This document shows, piece by piece, positions 1-18,785 of a DNA stretch of 64,000 nt. The translations under genes and the position numbers were made by a program. The stretch spans positions 55,443,249 through 55,507,248 of the forward strand of contig OZ038423.1 of the NCBI GenBank assembly GCA_964036155.1. The letters run 5' to 3'. The notes under the pieces were generated by a model. It ran no database searches, was not told the origin of the DNA, and was given only the letters and a program-made list of their open reading frames with translations. Positions within the stretch are counted from its first letter, which is position 1, and every line of letters starts with the position of its first letter. This stretch comes from Diploscapter coronatus (taxonomy: Eukaryota; Nematoda; Chromadorea; Rhabditida; Rhabditidae).

Positions 1-2090
1 CCTTCTGTGGGCGGACAGGTCGAGAGCCGTCGTCCTTGCAGAGCTGCCGCCTTCCACCTCTTCTTGTTCCTTTCTCTCTTCTGGTCTCAGGCTCATTTCA
101 TTTATCTGCAAGAATATAAATGATGGTGATGGAAAAATTTTCTGAAGATTGTACGAGATTTGTACTAAAAATGAAGGAGATCCTCGCATTTTCTCTTATA
201 AATCACCTTTTGTGGTATAAATTGGTCTTAATCCATCTTCTTAATATTATATGAAAGAATTTACAGAAAATATTAAACTGAATAAGAGGCGTCATTACTC
301 AAATTAGCATACATTCTAAACAAGGTTTTAAAATTTCAATGAAATTTCTCGTGAGTCGTAAATAATTCCTAAATCTTGGCGAGAAACTATTCTTTCAATA
401 ATGTACCTGTTTCTGAAGAAGTCTGCAGTGCTGTTTCCTCTGCTCGATGACTCGCTGCATGGAAATGTCGAATGACTCGAAGGGCATCTTGAAGTTTACC
501 CAGCGCACGTATGAATGATCCACTCTGTAAGAAAGAAAAATATTCATATCAAGGACCTCGGTCTAGAATTTAAAAAATCATAAATCCTCGTAATGGCATC
601 GTTTTCATTTCCAGCTTCATTATAAAACGAGTTTTCCTTCAAAATAATAAGTCAGAAATGTTGCGATGAAATCATCTTGTGATCAGAAAATATCATTTTG
701 TTGGGTATTGAATGTCAAATTTGACTTGTTTCAGAATGAAAATCAAGAGTAAAAGTTTTTTAAAACATGAGTGCATACGATGTAGTGCTATTCTTGTCCA
801 GATCGTCATAGTCAGTGTCATACTCGGCCTCATCAGCGCGTGTCCTGTCCTTCCTTCTCCTCTTCGGCTGCCCTGTTCCAATCACAGTCGCGATCCCCTT
901 CCTCTCTCTTCCGTCCTCCCCGATCAGCCTCTTCACTGGCTTCGATGCGATCGACGCCTTCTTCACCAAATGCGCCAGTCGCTTATCCGGCACTTGTTCT
1001 ACCTGCAAATGAATAAATATTTGAAAGAGAAATGAACTAACAAAGAACGCAAACTGTAGATCATGAATCCCGCTCAAAATTGGTGGATAGCCCAAATCGA
1101 ACGCGCTGATTACGATAATAAATTCAAAGAACACTAAAATTCTATTCCCGAATAACCCTGCCGTTTAGGATCGAGTTTTCCTTTGCTGCAGCAAATAATG
1201 GCATTGACAATGCCCGCGTTCACTGTGCAGGCTAATTCAAATTTTGTTGATGCATTGTGAAGTGAATGGTTGAAATTCGGGACCTTGAGTGTTTTTGATT
1301 GGATTATCTTAATCAGCGCGTTCGATTTGGGCTATCCATCAAGTTTGAGCAGGGTCCGCGATTTACAGTTTGTATTCATTGTAAGGCCTTTCCAGGCAAA
1401 AATATTTTAAGTGTAGCAATAGCTGCATGCTTTAAGATTCGCTCATTTTCAAACCTGCAAATGCCCACATGAGCGAGATAGGGACTTCTTATCGATGAGA
1501 AGAAGAGCATAGCTTCTATCTCTTGAAAGAAATACTATTTCGTTCATGCGGAATCCCGCGGGTTTAAAATTTACAAATCCGCATATTTTTCCCCACGAAT
1601 TTCAGATGATTTAGCTTCTTTTTAAAAAAAAATTGAACAAAATGATCTCTTTTCCAAATTTTGCATAACTATGAAAAGTGAAGAGAAATTTCTTTACCTA
1701 TCGAATTAATTAGCAATAATTTGGTTAACTTTCATCTTATTCTACATTTTCAATTCCTTTTTTGTTGTTTTGTCAAAAGTCGATCGATATCCGTTGGTCA
1801 TGTGAACGGGAATTCCGCGAAATTGTCTTTCCGCGTCAACATGATGCAATTCATCAGAAATCCCGTTAATGAGACTTTGATCGTCAAAATGACAAAAATC
1901 GGTTGGAAAACGGCGAAAGTATCAAAATTGTTTTAAGGTGAAAATTTGGACCTACCTGATGCGAGAAACATCGGAGGAGTTTCTTCTCCTTGCACCTGGC
2001 GATTTTCTCGAAAAGCATTCGCTTCTTGGTCGAGACCGAGGCCTGACTCGTTCCGGGTCCATTGGAGGCCCCGCCGGACGCCTCCAACAT
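1..2090 (-). CDS. Unrecognised basic, charged protein (5' part; continues past the left edge)
   Basis: Four exons join in phase on the minus strand: 2090-1956, 1002-779, 524-407 and 105-1, running off the window. About 194 residues are visible. The start ATG at 2090 opens a Ser/Gly-rich leader, then a basic stretch with KKRMLFEKIARCKEKK. Exon 2 carries KRRRKDR, a likely nuclear localisation signal, followed by an acidic, Tyr/Asp-rich patch (EYDTDYDDLD). Exon 3 contains VRWVNFKMPFESFDI and then a Gln/Arg-rich helix that could be a coiled coil, continuing into Glu-rich sequence in exon 4. I do not recognise the family. The composition suggests a nuclear, perhaps chromatin-associated protein, but that is inference. 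Intron 1 (1955-1003) contains the inverted-repeat element described separately. All splice sites are GT-AG and the frame is open throughout, so expression is likely; the function is open. Confidence 0.6.
1050..1371. repeat. MITE-like element with long inverted repeats
   Basis: Bases 1084-1112 are an exact 29-base inverted match to 1310-1338. The similarity decays outward on both sides to about 1050 and 1371. The centre holds a smaller hairpin around 1188-1230. The element lies in an intron of the minus-strand gene at 1-2090. No coding capacity is visible, so a non-autonomous DNA transposon is the likely identity. Confidence 0.75.
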
Positions 2091-3336
2091 CTTCGATTCC
2101 GATACAGCGATCCAGATAAATTGGCTGATATATTGTAGATATGGCACAGGCCCCCCACAAATCTGAAACGACCCATCTTTTCCAACAAAACCGACCACCA
2201 GATTCTTGCGAAATTACGAGAAAATCCCAACGAATTCATTTAAAGTCCAGCAAAGGAAATATGAACTTCGGAATGAGATCTACGAGTTCCGAGTGCGGGA
2301 AAATCGAGAACGAACCGAGTGATAAAATGAACGCAGAAAGCGGAGTGAAATACGAAATTGCAAGTGGAGAAAAGGGGAATGGATGGGGAAAAAGGGGGAA
2401 AGCAAAGGGACTGAAAAGGGGAAAGGACCAAGGGCAGTGGAAAGTGGAGAAGAGAGAAGAGGAGGGAAAGCAAGCAAGCAAAGACAGAGAACACAAGGTC
2501 TGTGCAGGCAACGCCGAGAGAAAACAGAGATGCCAGACGAGAGAGGGGAGAGCGGGCCTGCACATCAGCAGAGTGAGAGTCAGAGAGCAGGCAGGCAGAC
2601 ACGCAGAGGGACAGTGAGATAGCACAGGAGCAGAGATGCAAAGACACTAACTAGCGGACATTCACGCCTGGGTCAAACGGTCGATATGCACAAAAATCGC
2701 ATAATTCGAGCCTGTCAGATGACTAGTCGAAATGAGATAAATCAAATTGCCACAAAATTGTCAAAATACGGGAAATCACGCTAGGAAAATGACTAGAAAT
2801 CGCGAAAATCTCGACAAATTACCGCAATTTTCGCGCCGGAAAATGAAATTTTTAAAAATTTAAAATTTTTGAGAAAAAAATCGAAAGAAGGAAAATAAAT
2901 AAAAAGTTAGGTCCGAAAATAGATTTCACTGCCGATCTTTGAAATTGCATAGTTCTGTGCGAATGCTAATTGGGCTGATAAAAATTGCGTATCCGTAGGC
3001 TCCCAATTTTGGGCTTCAAAATTCTGTTATTTTCATTTCGAAATTCCAACCCGAACTCCTTTCCATTCCCTCCCAAACTCCGCCTAGCGATCGACCGAAT
3101 GTCTCGCCACGAAGGAGGGCCGCAGCGCAGCAGGGGAGAAGGAGAGGCAAAATACCCGAAGAATTTTCGCGCCAAAATTTGAGATCCGCGAAAATTGGCG
3201 AAAAGAAATGAACGAAATCGCCGAATTTTCGGCCGAGTGTTTGAAATTCAGTTTTCGACAAGTGGCTATTGTCGTTGAAGATCGATTGGTTTTTATTGAT
3301 TTTCTCGCTGTTTGCAGCTCGTAAATTGTACGGAGG
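2091..3336. other. Divergent intergenic region between the left gene and HAT1
   Basis: This stretch separates two divergently transcribed genes and should hold both promoters. Bases 2360-2620 are strongly purine-rich (GA tracts) on the plus strand. This opens long artefactual reading frames on both strands, which I do not accept as genes. A TTTGCAG 3' splice site at about 3311-3317, shortly before the HAT1 start, looks like a trans-splice acceptor. Confidence 0.5.
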
Positions 3337-5793
3337 ATGGTCGTGATGGAATTCGAGGACGTGAAGAGGGATCTAGCCAGTGACAGGGATGAGCGGTTCA
3401 TCGTGCTTGGGCAGGACGCCGTCAACATTCGATTCGGTAGGCAGACTTCTCGAGAAAAATCTGGAAACTGCGAAATTTCAGTGGAAAACCCGCAGACAAT
3501 GCGCGAGCAGCCCGTCCATCATCCCGAATTCGTTCACCAGCACTTCGGGGAAAAGTCGGGATTTTTTAATTTTGAAAAAACGGATCTTTTCAGGGAGACG
3601 ATTTTCGGCTATGAGGATCTGAAAGTGAACCTCTACTACTCACTGGCCACAATGCACATCTTCACGGAGATCTCGTTCAAATCTGACATTTCGAGTGTGG
3701 ACAAAGATTTGAAGGTTGGAAATATCACTTCTAGGTGACGTTGGAAATTCTGAACTTGCGAATTGCAAGACCCCTAAGTTTCAGAATGTCAGTTTCTGCG
3801 CTGAAAAATAAAACAGCTAATTTTCTGTAAGCTTTTTGTAAAATTGAAGCAGAAATTGGTTCTGTATAAATTGCATCTTTCTTCTTGAATCAGGAAGACT
3901 GAGCTGAAATGATTCGTTGAACATCGTATAAATTTTTGAAAAGGAATACATTTTGAGCCGGATGACATCATCACGAAGCTGAAAGACCAGCTGCCGAAGG
4001 AGCACATGGACTGCATGAGCACCAGTGATAGCGCATTCTCCGACCAACTCGCCATACAAAAGAAGTTCAAGCCTTTCGGGGAATTGGTGCACAAATTTGA
4101 AGCTGGTCAGTTATTGGACTCATTTTTTGCGAATTGTTTCAAAAATACTGGATGAAAATTCTGGCCTCGTTTCTTATTTCTGAAATCTGAACTGTCATTT
4201 CTTCCCAGTGGTGCGAAATATTAGTTTTTGTCAAATTCTATAATTTCAGGCGGCAAGAAATTCGAGTTGTACCACGTGACGAAGTCGACTCGCGAATTCG
4301 ACCTGTACCTGGCGCGCGTGCAGACTTGTGCGTTGTGGTACATCGACGCGGCCGACTACACCGACAACACTGAACACCAGTGGATGCACTATTTCTTGTC
4401 AGACATTTTTTCTTTAACAATTTTGAGACGTAAAATCTGGCAAAATTATAAACCTCAGCTCGAGCCATGATAAATGGTTTCGAAGAATATTTCTTCTATC
4501 GTTTTTCATCTTTCTCGCGGAGATGAAAATTATGACGTTTTTCGTTGTTAAGAAGTGCCTCGGTTTCAGATATTTTAGATTCCAATTTTTCTCACCGCTC
4601 ATTTCCTGTTCTCCATCGAACCCTTCGATTATCATTTTGCAGGCACGAATGCCGTTTGTCGGATGACGGAGACGGAACGAAAATCTATCCTCTGGCTGGC
4701 TACATGACGCTTTACAAATTCTACTCTCATCCTCACAGGTAGCTTGTTCAAATTTCAAAATCTATTCTTTTTCTTTAGATTCCGCCTGCGTGTCGCCCAA
4801 ATCATGCTTCTGCCCCAGTACCGTCAGTCCGGTTTGGGAGCCAAATTCTTCCAGTCCGCGCTCAACCACATCTACACCATAGATGATGTCATCGATATTA
4901 CTGGTAAGTTTTTCCAAACAATTTTTTCTTTCGTTTTCTGCTTAGAAAAACATGCAAGATGAAATGATTTTTAATAAGCGAATGTGAAAACGAAGCTTCA
5001 AATAATCCCGGGTGAATTATTTTTCACTTTAAAATTTGAACTATTTAGCCGAAGACCCTGCTGACGCGTTCATCTACCTGCGTGACTACGTCGACTGCCT
5101 GAACTGTGAAACGCTGTCGGAATTTGCCCCCGAAAAGCTGAAACAGGGCTTCTCGAATGAAATGGCCGTGGCTACGAGGAACAAGTTCAAAATTTTCAAG
5201 GTGTCTTTGAAAAATTTGCCAATTTCCTAAAATTTGATTTTCAGAAGCAAGCCAGACGTGTCTACGAGATTCTGCGACTGAAACATACTTCTCCGACTGA
5301 GATGAAGGACTACAGAATTGATGTCAAGCGGAGGTGAATCTTGAAAAAAAGATCAAAGAATCTCGTTTTCTATCGAACATTTTCAGAAACTTTTAGAATA
5401 AATCATTTTTTAAAGAAAATTTGATTTAATTCAATTTTTTTAGACTTGTGAAGCCGCTGAACAAGGACGATCGTGATTGGAGGAAATTGCAGAAGGCTCT
5501 GAACGAGCAAGACTACTTGCAGGTATATTTTCAATTGACGAAACGTATAGTTTAAAAGGGAGAAATTTGTGGAAAAAGATAGATCTCGTTATTTCGTAGT
5601 TTCAATTCATAAACGACTTTACAAAGGGTGACATTTTTTCTGAATTTTAAGAAATTATGAATGATTGCAGGTCGTTTCCACTCAACTGACTCCCGAACAG
5701 AAGAAACAAAAATTGGCACAACTTTTCGAGCAGGAAATCGAGGCGTACAAACTGGTGCTCGACAGGATGGAACAGTATCCTAAGGTCTTCTAG
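3337..5793 (+). CDS. HAT1: Histone acetyltransferase type B catalytic subunit HAT1
   Basis: HAT1 acetylates newly made histone H4 at K5 and K12, together with an RbAp46/48 partner, before chromatin assembly. Eleven exons give 417 residues (human HAT1: 419): 3337-3436, 3482-3554, 3594-3714, 3958-4105, 4250-4397, 4643-4738, 4779-4903, 5049-5200, 5245-5333, 5444-5522 and 5671-5793. Recognisable blocks are ETIFGYEDLK near the N-terminus, FKPFGELVH, WMHYFL, GYMTLYKFY, and the acetyl-CoA loop QYRQSGLG at residues 242-249. DITAEDP follows, with Glu272 at the place of the catalytic glutamate, then ARRVYEILRL in the C-terminal domain. The second intron (3555-3593) is only 39 bases. The third ends in an unusual TTTTGAG acceptor, chosen because it is the only one that keeps the frame. 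DDX11 follows on the same strand 486 bases downstream. Confidence 0.95.
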
Positions 5794-6157
5794 AAATTGC
5801 GCAACATACAAGAGGTGGCTACATAGCTCTTACTTTGTTTTAATTCTAAAGCCCTAACTTGTGATGAATGCTTATGATAGCTCATTTTCTAATGTGTTCA
5901 GAACTTATGGAGAAAAACTTTAATCCAGTACTCTTTCATTGACACTAATTTATTTAATTTTTCGTTTTAGTTTGTCTATTTTCGACTACCTAATTTTTTG
6001 AACTAAAGCTGCTCATTTCTTATTTATTGTAGCTCAGAAAATCTCATTTTATACTGGTAAACTTGACATTTTCTTACATTAACGTTTTCTTTAAAATCCT
6101 GTAAAATTACAAATGACTCATTTCACAACGCGGTTACCACCGGTCATTTATCGATGC

Positions 6158-6163
6158 AATAAA
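6158..6163 (+). terminator. Likely HAT1 polyadenylation signal
   Basis: AATAAA lies 365 bases after the HAT1 stop and 112 bases before a CTTTTCAG 3' splice site (ending at 6275) that precedes the DDX11 start. This spacing resembles poly(A)/trans-splice junctions inside nematode operons. Confidence 0.5.
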
Positions 6164-6279
6164 CTTCGCCTTTTTCTTTGACTTTGAGTTTGATTTGAGA
6201 CAATGTTGTTTTGTCAATGAGATACTGTATGAATTTGATTTGTCGTGAAATTTGTTATCTCTTCCGACTTTTCAGAGAG

Positions 6280-12590
<6,311 letters not shown>

Positions 12591-14107
12591 AAATAGATCA
12601 AATTTCGAAAAGTGATAAGTTTTCTTTTATTTATTAGAATATTTTCTCTCAAAACGGGAACTTTCGACCTTGCCTTTCTAATTTGTTCAGTATCTCAAAA
12701 ATCGTATTCAAAATCCTCAAAACCACTTGAACTAAACGGGTTTATTTCTTTTTTTTTTCAATAAAAACAATTCAATTTATTCGATGTTGAAAATGATGAA
12801 GAGCGATTCCATTCAATTGACTTTGACTATATGAATTTGTCATAAGAAATGAGAAAAAACAGCTAAAAAATTGAAAAGAAAATTGTTTCACCTAAAAATG
12901 GATTTTAGTGACTTTTCCATGGAAAAAATGCCCGAATTTACGGGCATAGCGAGTTAGGAAAAAATATTCAACTGATTGAATTTATATCTGCCAATGAAAA
13001 TTGTATAACCAACAAATTTACGGTTTTGGCAGATATAACGCTGTAAACGCGATAAACTATAATACGATTCATAAAATAATGAATGAATGAAAAATATAGA
13101 AGTTTGAAAAGTACACCGTACAGAGTTATCTCAAGAAAATTAAGAGCAAATCGTTTGCAAGTTCTGTGAAAAATTGCTTGCTTGGATGAGAAATTAACAG
13201 TTTGCCAAGTATTCACAAAAATCTCATTTCAAAAGAAAGAAAGTAAAAATAAGTCAAATTAAAAATTTCAGTGAAAGGACGGAGCTTTTAGATTCAAAAA
13301 GTAAGATAATTTTGATAATTGAGTTTTGTTGTACGTAATGAGTTGATAGACCCTGTTTTCTAATTTTACTTTAATTGGTGGATTTTTCGAAGCTCCGCCC
13401 ACTGAATTTTTATCCTTGAATGAGCCTAGACAAATAAAAGCAATGAGAAAATGGGAAAAGAGAAAATAACAATCCATTCGAAAGCTGCTTCAAAAACATT
13501 CACATTTCAACCGAAATCACATCTGAATTGTCGTGAAGGGAAGGAACAAATTGATTTTAGGTCATTTGGAAATGTAGCAATAAAATTGTCTATTTTTGTT
13601 ATTTTACTCCAAATTACCCAAAAATAGATAAGAAGTAGGTAACTGTTTTGACTGGAACTAGTTGATTCTTGGCTAGAATGGGGCAATCAGAAATTTTGTA
13701 GAGGTTGAGAATTTTGGAAGTTGATTTTGAATTACTGAAACTCAATTGTTGATACTTTGAAAATATTATTATTCGAGCTTGTTGTATGTTTCTATTCTTT
13801 GGAATAGAAAAAGTGTTTTATGGCTCAGTGATCAGAAAATTTGTCCAGCAATACGACAGATCTTTCGAGGCACCGGAAATCCGGCTAAATTTACCTTTTT
13901 GCATTCTTACTTGAAAACTACAAATTCATTCAAATTCACCTTTCAAACTCTCAAACGATCACAGATTGTTGTAAATTTGCATTTTGATGGAAAAATGTGA
14001 AAATAAATCAAAAAGAAACACGTGGAAATGACCAAAAATTAGCTTTGAAATTGAGTATTGTTTGGGGATGAAACTGGGTAATTTTGAGATCAAATTGAGG
14101 CAGAACA
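12591..14107. other. Convergent intergenic region, DDX11 to UBL3
   Basis: AT-rich DNA between two converging genes. An AATAAA at 12760-12765 is a good DDX11 polyadenylation signal, 170 bases after its stop. The rest probably includes the UBL3 3' untranslated region. The short open frames here lack splice or similarity support. Confidence 0.55.
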
Positions 14108-17100
14108 TCAGCTCAGCACGCACCGACAACAACTACCGCTTTTTCGCTTCGATAGTGATTCTAAATTGTTTTTATAAATAATTTCTGGAAATTCTGAAAA
14201 AAAAATAGATGTTTTCGGCAGTATCAAAGAGAAAACATGAATAGTTCCCTTCCTATTCGAAATTATATTTTTCCCTATAGTTTTCCTTGTCTTTTCTTTT
14301 CATGTTTCTAAAAGTGTCATGTCATTTATGAGTCATCAGAGTTTTTCATCGTTTTTCTCCAAAAACGACATCTCTTCTTATCACCAGATTGAAGATGAAG
14401 ACTAGCTTACCACTGGCATTAGGCTGTGGCAGATTTTCCCTGGCTACGAGGTGCATTACAGTAATTTTTCCTTGTGGTAATTGTAGAGCGTTCAATGTAA
14501 CGGACTGGTGCAGAAACCGCCCGTGATATATCAATTTGAGCATCGACGGGGAGTCGACTTTTTCATCGCTCCAATCTGAAATTCGAAATTCGCATAGCAA
14601 AAGGATACGATGGCTTTGCGTCATTTCAGTCTTGTAGACTGTCATTTTCGTTCGAATAATTGCATATTTGATTATTTATTCTTTGTCTTTGTCTATCGTA
14701 TTTTCTTCTAATAAGCAGGTGATTTGGGATGTCATTTGCTGTAGTTTTTTTCTTGACGACTTTAAAGTCTCTTAAAATAAATGTGCAAAGAGAAAGGAGT
14801 GAGAGGGAAAGGAGGAAGACAAGGGCCAAATATCGGCGCGAATACAGGGCTCTTGTGGTTTGTAGAGAAACAGAGCAGTGATTGCGTCACGAAGATCTGG
14901 GGAGATATTGAGGGCTAGAGAAAATAACCATTTTTAATTAGACCATACGTGGTATCCTTTAGGAATGTTGTTGCGTAAGAAAGAATACAGAAAAAAAGGT
15001 TTTTTCCTTGATCAACCATATTTAGTTTGGAAGAACCATTTGTACAAGATAGAAATTAAAGCAATCAGAAATCTTTAGATATTGTTTATACTTGGAAAAA
15101 TATTTGTATGCGAGAGAAAGAGGGAATTCAAACAAAATCTTTTCCGCTATTTCTTGCATTATATAATCAACCAACTGAACTCCGACTGAATTGAATGAAA
15201 TACCCCCACACACTTATCCTGTCTCATATTTAGTCCCAGTCCTTTCTCTTGTTATAGGTTTAGTTTCCTGCTGAAACGGCGAAAGAGAGGAATTCATATC
15301 GTTCAGCAGTGTATTCGTGTCAAACGAATCGAGACGAGAAGGGAAGGGAAGAGAAAGAAATGAAGAATAATTGAATGCAATGCAGCAATACACTCTGCAA
15401 CGCAGTCAATGCAGAATGAAGAATGCACTGCTTTGCAAACCAAATCGGATATAACGGTTGAGATCGCCTGATGGCTGACGGTAAGGTTGAATGCTTCCTT
15501 TCTGCTGTCTGTCTGTCAGTCAGTCAATGCTTCGCAACATTTGAAGTGAAAATTATAGAGAAATGATACCGAAAAGTGGTGAGATTTAACAGAAAATATA
15601 TGGTTTTTTTATAAAGACTCTTGGAAATCTTTCTCATCAATTTTTATCAAAAATATTGCACTTTCAAATTGAAAATGAATTTTGAAAAAAAATCTTTTAT
15701 GGTTTTCAATCTGTTTTTTTCGAAACTTGTATCCAAAGTCGATAGAATCTAGCAATTTTTCCGAATTACTTACTCCTGTTTAAGATTCGCAAGGTCATCG
15801 CGTAAATTTACGACGCGAGAAAGAAACTTGAATTGCTATAATCTACACGCATTTCGGGAAAATGGCGCTAAAATCGTTGGAAGTTTTCTTCGATTACCTC
15901 ATTTTCGAGTTTTTTCAGATTTTGAGAGGGAATTTATGAGTGATTGTTGTGAGGGATCGACCTGCCGAATGACAGCTGCGCTAATGTTATTCCCACATGA
16001 AAAACGTTGGTGAGGCAAAAAGCGAGATGACATCGATTCAAAAGATAAAATATTATGCGAAAGATGAATAATAATCTATGAACTTATGCCTAAGATACAA
16101 AATGAAATGTAGCGCGACAAATAATATGCATAATTGAAGTACAAAATTCTAGCCAATTTGAAATGAGTTTAGTTTAGGGTAGTTCAATTCAAGTTGTAAA
16201 AAGTGATGATAAGATAAATCTACATCAAATACATATTTCTTTTTATACTAAATCCAACATCTCAGTTTCTTATTTGTATTGCAATAATGTATCAAAGTTG
16301 ATGTGTTCCTGATATAGAATGTAGTTTTACGAGGTCATATATGCATACTAACATTGGTAGCTATGCAAATTTACAATTCCCACCGCCTTTACAGTATTGA
16401 AGTATATCTTATCAGCTCAGCTTTGTTATGTTGTGCATAAATCTTGATTTCCCTTTATAGGTAAGAAGAAAAACAAGCCAAATCTGTGTGCTTAGCGATA
16501 ACTCTATCCACCCCCCACTTTACGGAGCCTTTCATCACAAGAATGAATGAGTGAAAAGAAAAAAGAGAAAGATGTAAAGATAAGGAAGATAAACTGATTT
16601 TAACATGAGACGAGACAAACCAAATGCTAGCCATTTGGGTTTGTGGGGGAAATTACATGGTAGAGCGGCAAATTATTGGGTTCGAAAATGGTAAATATGT
16701 ATTAGAGAAGCTCAAACGCATGAAGCTGCATACAAAATTTGATAGACAAATGACATTACGAAGATCAACATTATGAAGAATAAAAAGTGTAAATAATTCA
16801 GAATTTCTTTGCAATGTTTTAATCAGCATTATTATGCAACTTTTTTCATAATCTTATGCAGAAGAATTCAGGTGTTAGCCTTATTATTTTTGAAAAAGGA
16901 ACAAAGTAACCGAATATGCAATATTACAAAAAAAATTCTTTGTTTAATGAAAAAAATATAGTCGAAAATAGCCGTACCTTGGGGCCAATTATCGAATGCA
17001 TACTGTGTGACGGTAGCCGCAGAAGTGTTCGGGTCGAACGAAAATTCATGCGTCTTGCCAGATACGAGAATCAGTCGGAGTGTGACCTGAAAATCAAAAA

Positions 17101-18785
17101 TACTAATTTTTAGGATAAGTACAATCTTGCAAACCAATACTCACAACTCATTTTGTTGTAAAATAGTCTGACGCTTTTTTACAAATGCTGAGTCATAAAA
17201 TTATAGGCCTTTGTACATTCTCGCATTATCATAAATTTGAGAAAATTATGTGTTGTAATTATTGCACATTATTTACAGAAAAATGAAGGGAAAATAATTA
17301 TTGACAGTTTATCGATTTCAATGTATCATCACATTTGACCTAATGCTTTGACATATCTCTTCATCTCCGCATATATTACATGTTCGAAAGTGAAGCGGCA
17401 AGAATCGAAGGGTTCACTTCATTCATTCACGTTTCCCAACGATAAATAGCATATGTGAGTAAGGCTGACTAGTCAGTTGAAAGAACCTAACCTAAATAAT
17501 TCATGAGAAGGGCCTTCAGCAAGCGTCAGAAGGTCTTCCCTTTCTGGTCTTTCTTCATTTTCTCATGCTTTTGCATTGCATTTCTGCCCAAACAATTCTA
17601 GTTTTGTCTGGTGGTTTCCACTTTCAAAAGGCTTCTCATAATTTATCGCTCTCTTCATTTCGACAGATACACGAAATTCTGTCGATAAACTATGCAAAAT
17701 ATGATGCGGTGAAAAGTATCGATAACAATGAAATTATTTGCGGCTATTACAAAGATCTGTTTACAGAAACTTTTGATCAGAATACGTAATAAACTGCTGA
17801 TAAGCGTTGAATTAGTCAAAAGCTTGATAAAAACCCTGAATCATGGCTTGATAATTCCTACATTTTTAATTTTTCTCACTTCCACTTCAGATTAAGAAAT
17901 GATATCATTCAAAATCGCACGCATAGTAAATTGCAAATATCACAAATTCAGTTATTCATCGGAAACTCAGCGATTATTCGTTGCAAATTTACAAATTCTC
18001 TTTTGCATCTTGAAAATATTTTGGCTGCACGTGTGAGGAAATAAACAAAGCGAGCAGAAGAATGCAGAAGAGTAAGGAAAGTGGAGAATCAAAGGATCTG
18101 CTCAAATGCAAGAAAATGCAGAAACAGAAGGACAGGGGAAGAGAGCAGAGCACAGTTCCGGTTGTTCATTGTTAGGAAAATTGTTAGAACAGAGTCAGAA
18201 AGGGAGAAAGGGGGAATAAATGCCAAAACAATGGGCACAATTGTAAATACAACTAGGCCATTTTTCATCTTCTATTCATTCACAATTTGCACGAGAATTA
18301 GTCTAGTTTTGGAAGAAAGGATACAAATATGAGGCTCATAGATTTGGGTGCAGATACGATTTATTTTTTATCTCGGCTTTTAGGAATTTATATTTTGGCT
18401 TAAGAATAAGTCATCTATAAAGAAGACTTTTTCGAATTTATAAATCCAAAGACTAAATTTCTCATCCGAGGGATGACATTAGAAATTCTAGAATTGCAGT
18501 AATTTGAATAATTTTCCTTAATGCCTAACAGATTCGTGCAAAAAGTTGATTAATGAGTGAAATCCGATCCGAGAAAAAAGTGCGAGTTGTCGCTCTCTGC
18601 AGAGTTTCTTTGAAGTACGCGCTTTACTCATAAAAAAAGGGTAGACAAAAAGTTATTGGAGTTCTCAGAAACAAAATATTTTGCATAATCGTAGCATTTC
18701 AATCGATGATAAACTGTCACCAAAGGATGGTGTAGCCGAAGTTACTAACCAATTGATTATCGGGGGCTCCGTTTGCGGAGTCCAT
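14108..18785 (-). CDS. UBL3: UBL3, membrane-anchored ubiquitin-fold protein
   Basis: UBL3/MUB proteins are ubiquitin-fold proteins fixed to membranes by prenylation and acting in protein sorting. Four exons (18785-18750, 17086-16978, 14575-14411 and 14160-14108) encode 120 residues; human UBL3 has 117. Seen in order: short leader MDSANGAPDNQL; ubiquitin fold beginning LRLILVSGK; DNWPQDW across the exon 2/3 junction; LKLIYHGRFLH; VMHLVARENLPQP; and a C-terminus ending CCRCVLS. CVLS is a CaaX prenylation box, and the two cysteines upstream are likely palmitoylated. Introns 1 (1663 bases) and 2 (2402 bases) are very long for this window, whereas exon 1 codes for only 12 residues. Exon 1 was chosen because it ends in phase 0 with a GTTAGT donor and matches the length of the family leader. 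Confidence 0.9.

Noticed and set aside
2141..2617. 158-codon plus-strand frame and overlapping minus-strand frames
   Set aside because: The sequence is a purine-rich tract. Long frames open on both strands at once, with Lys/Glu/Arg-only or Ser/Leu/Phe-only composition and no splice context.
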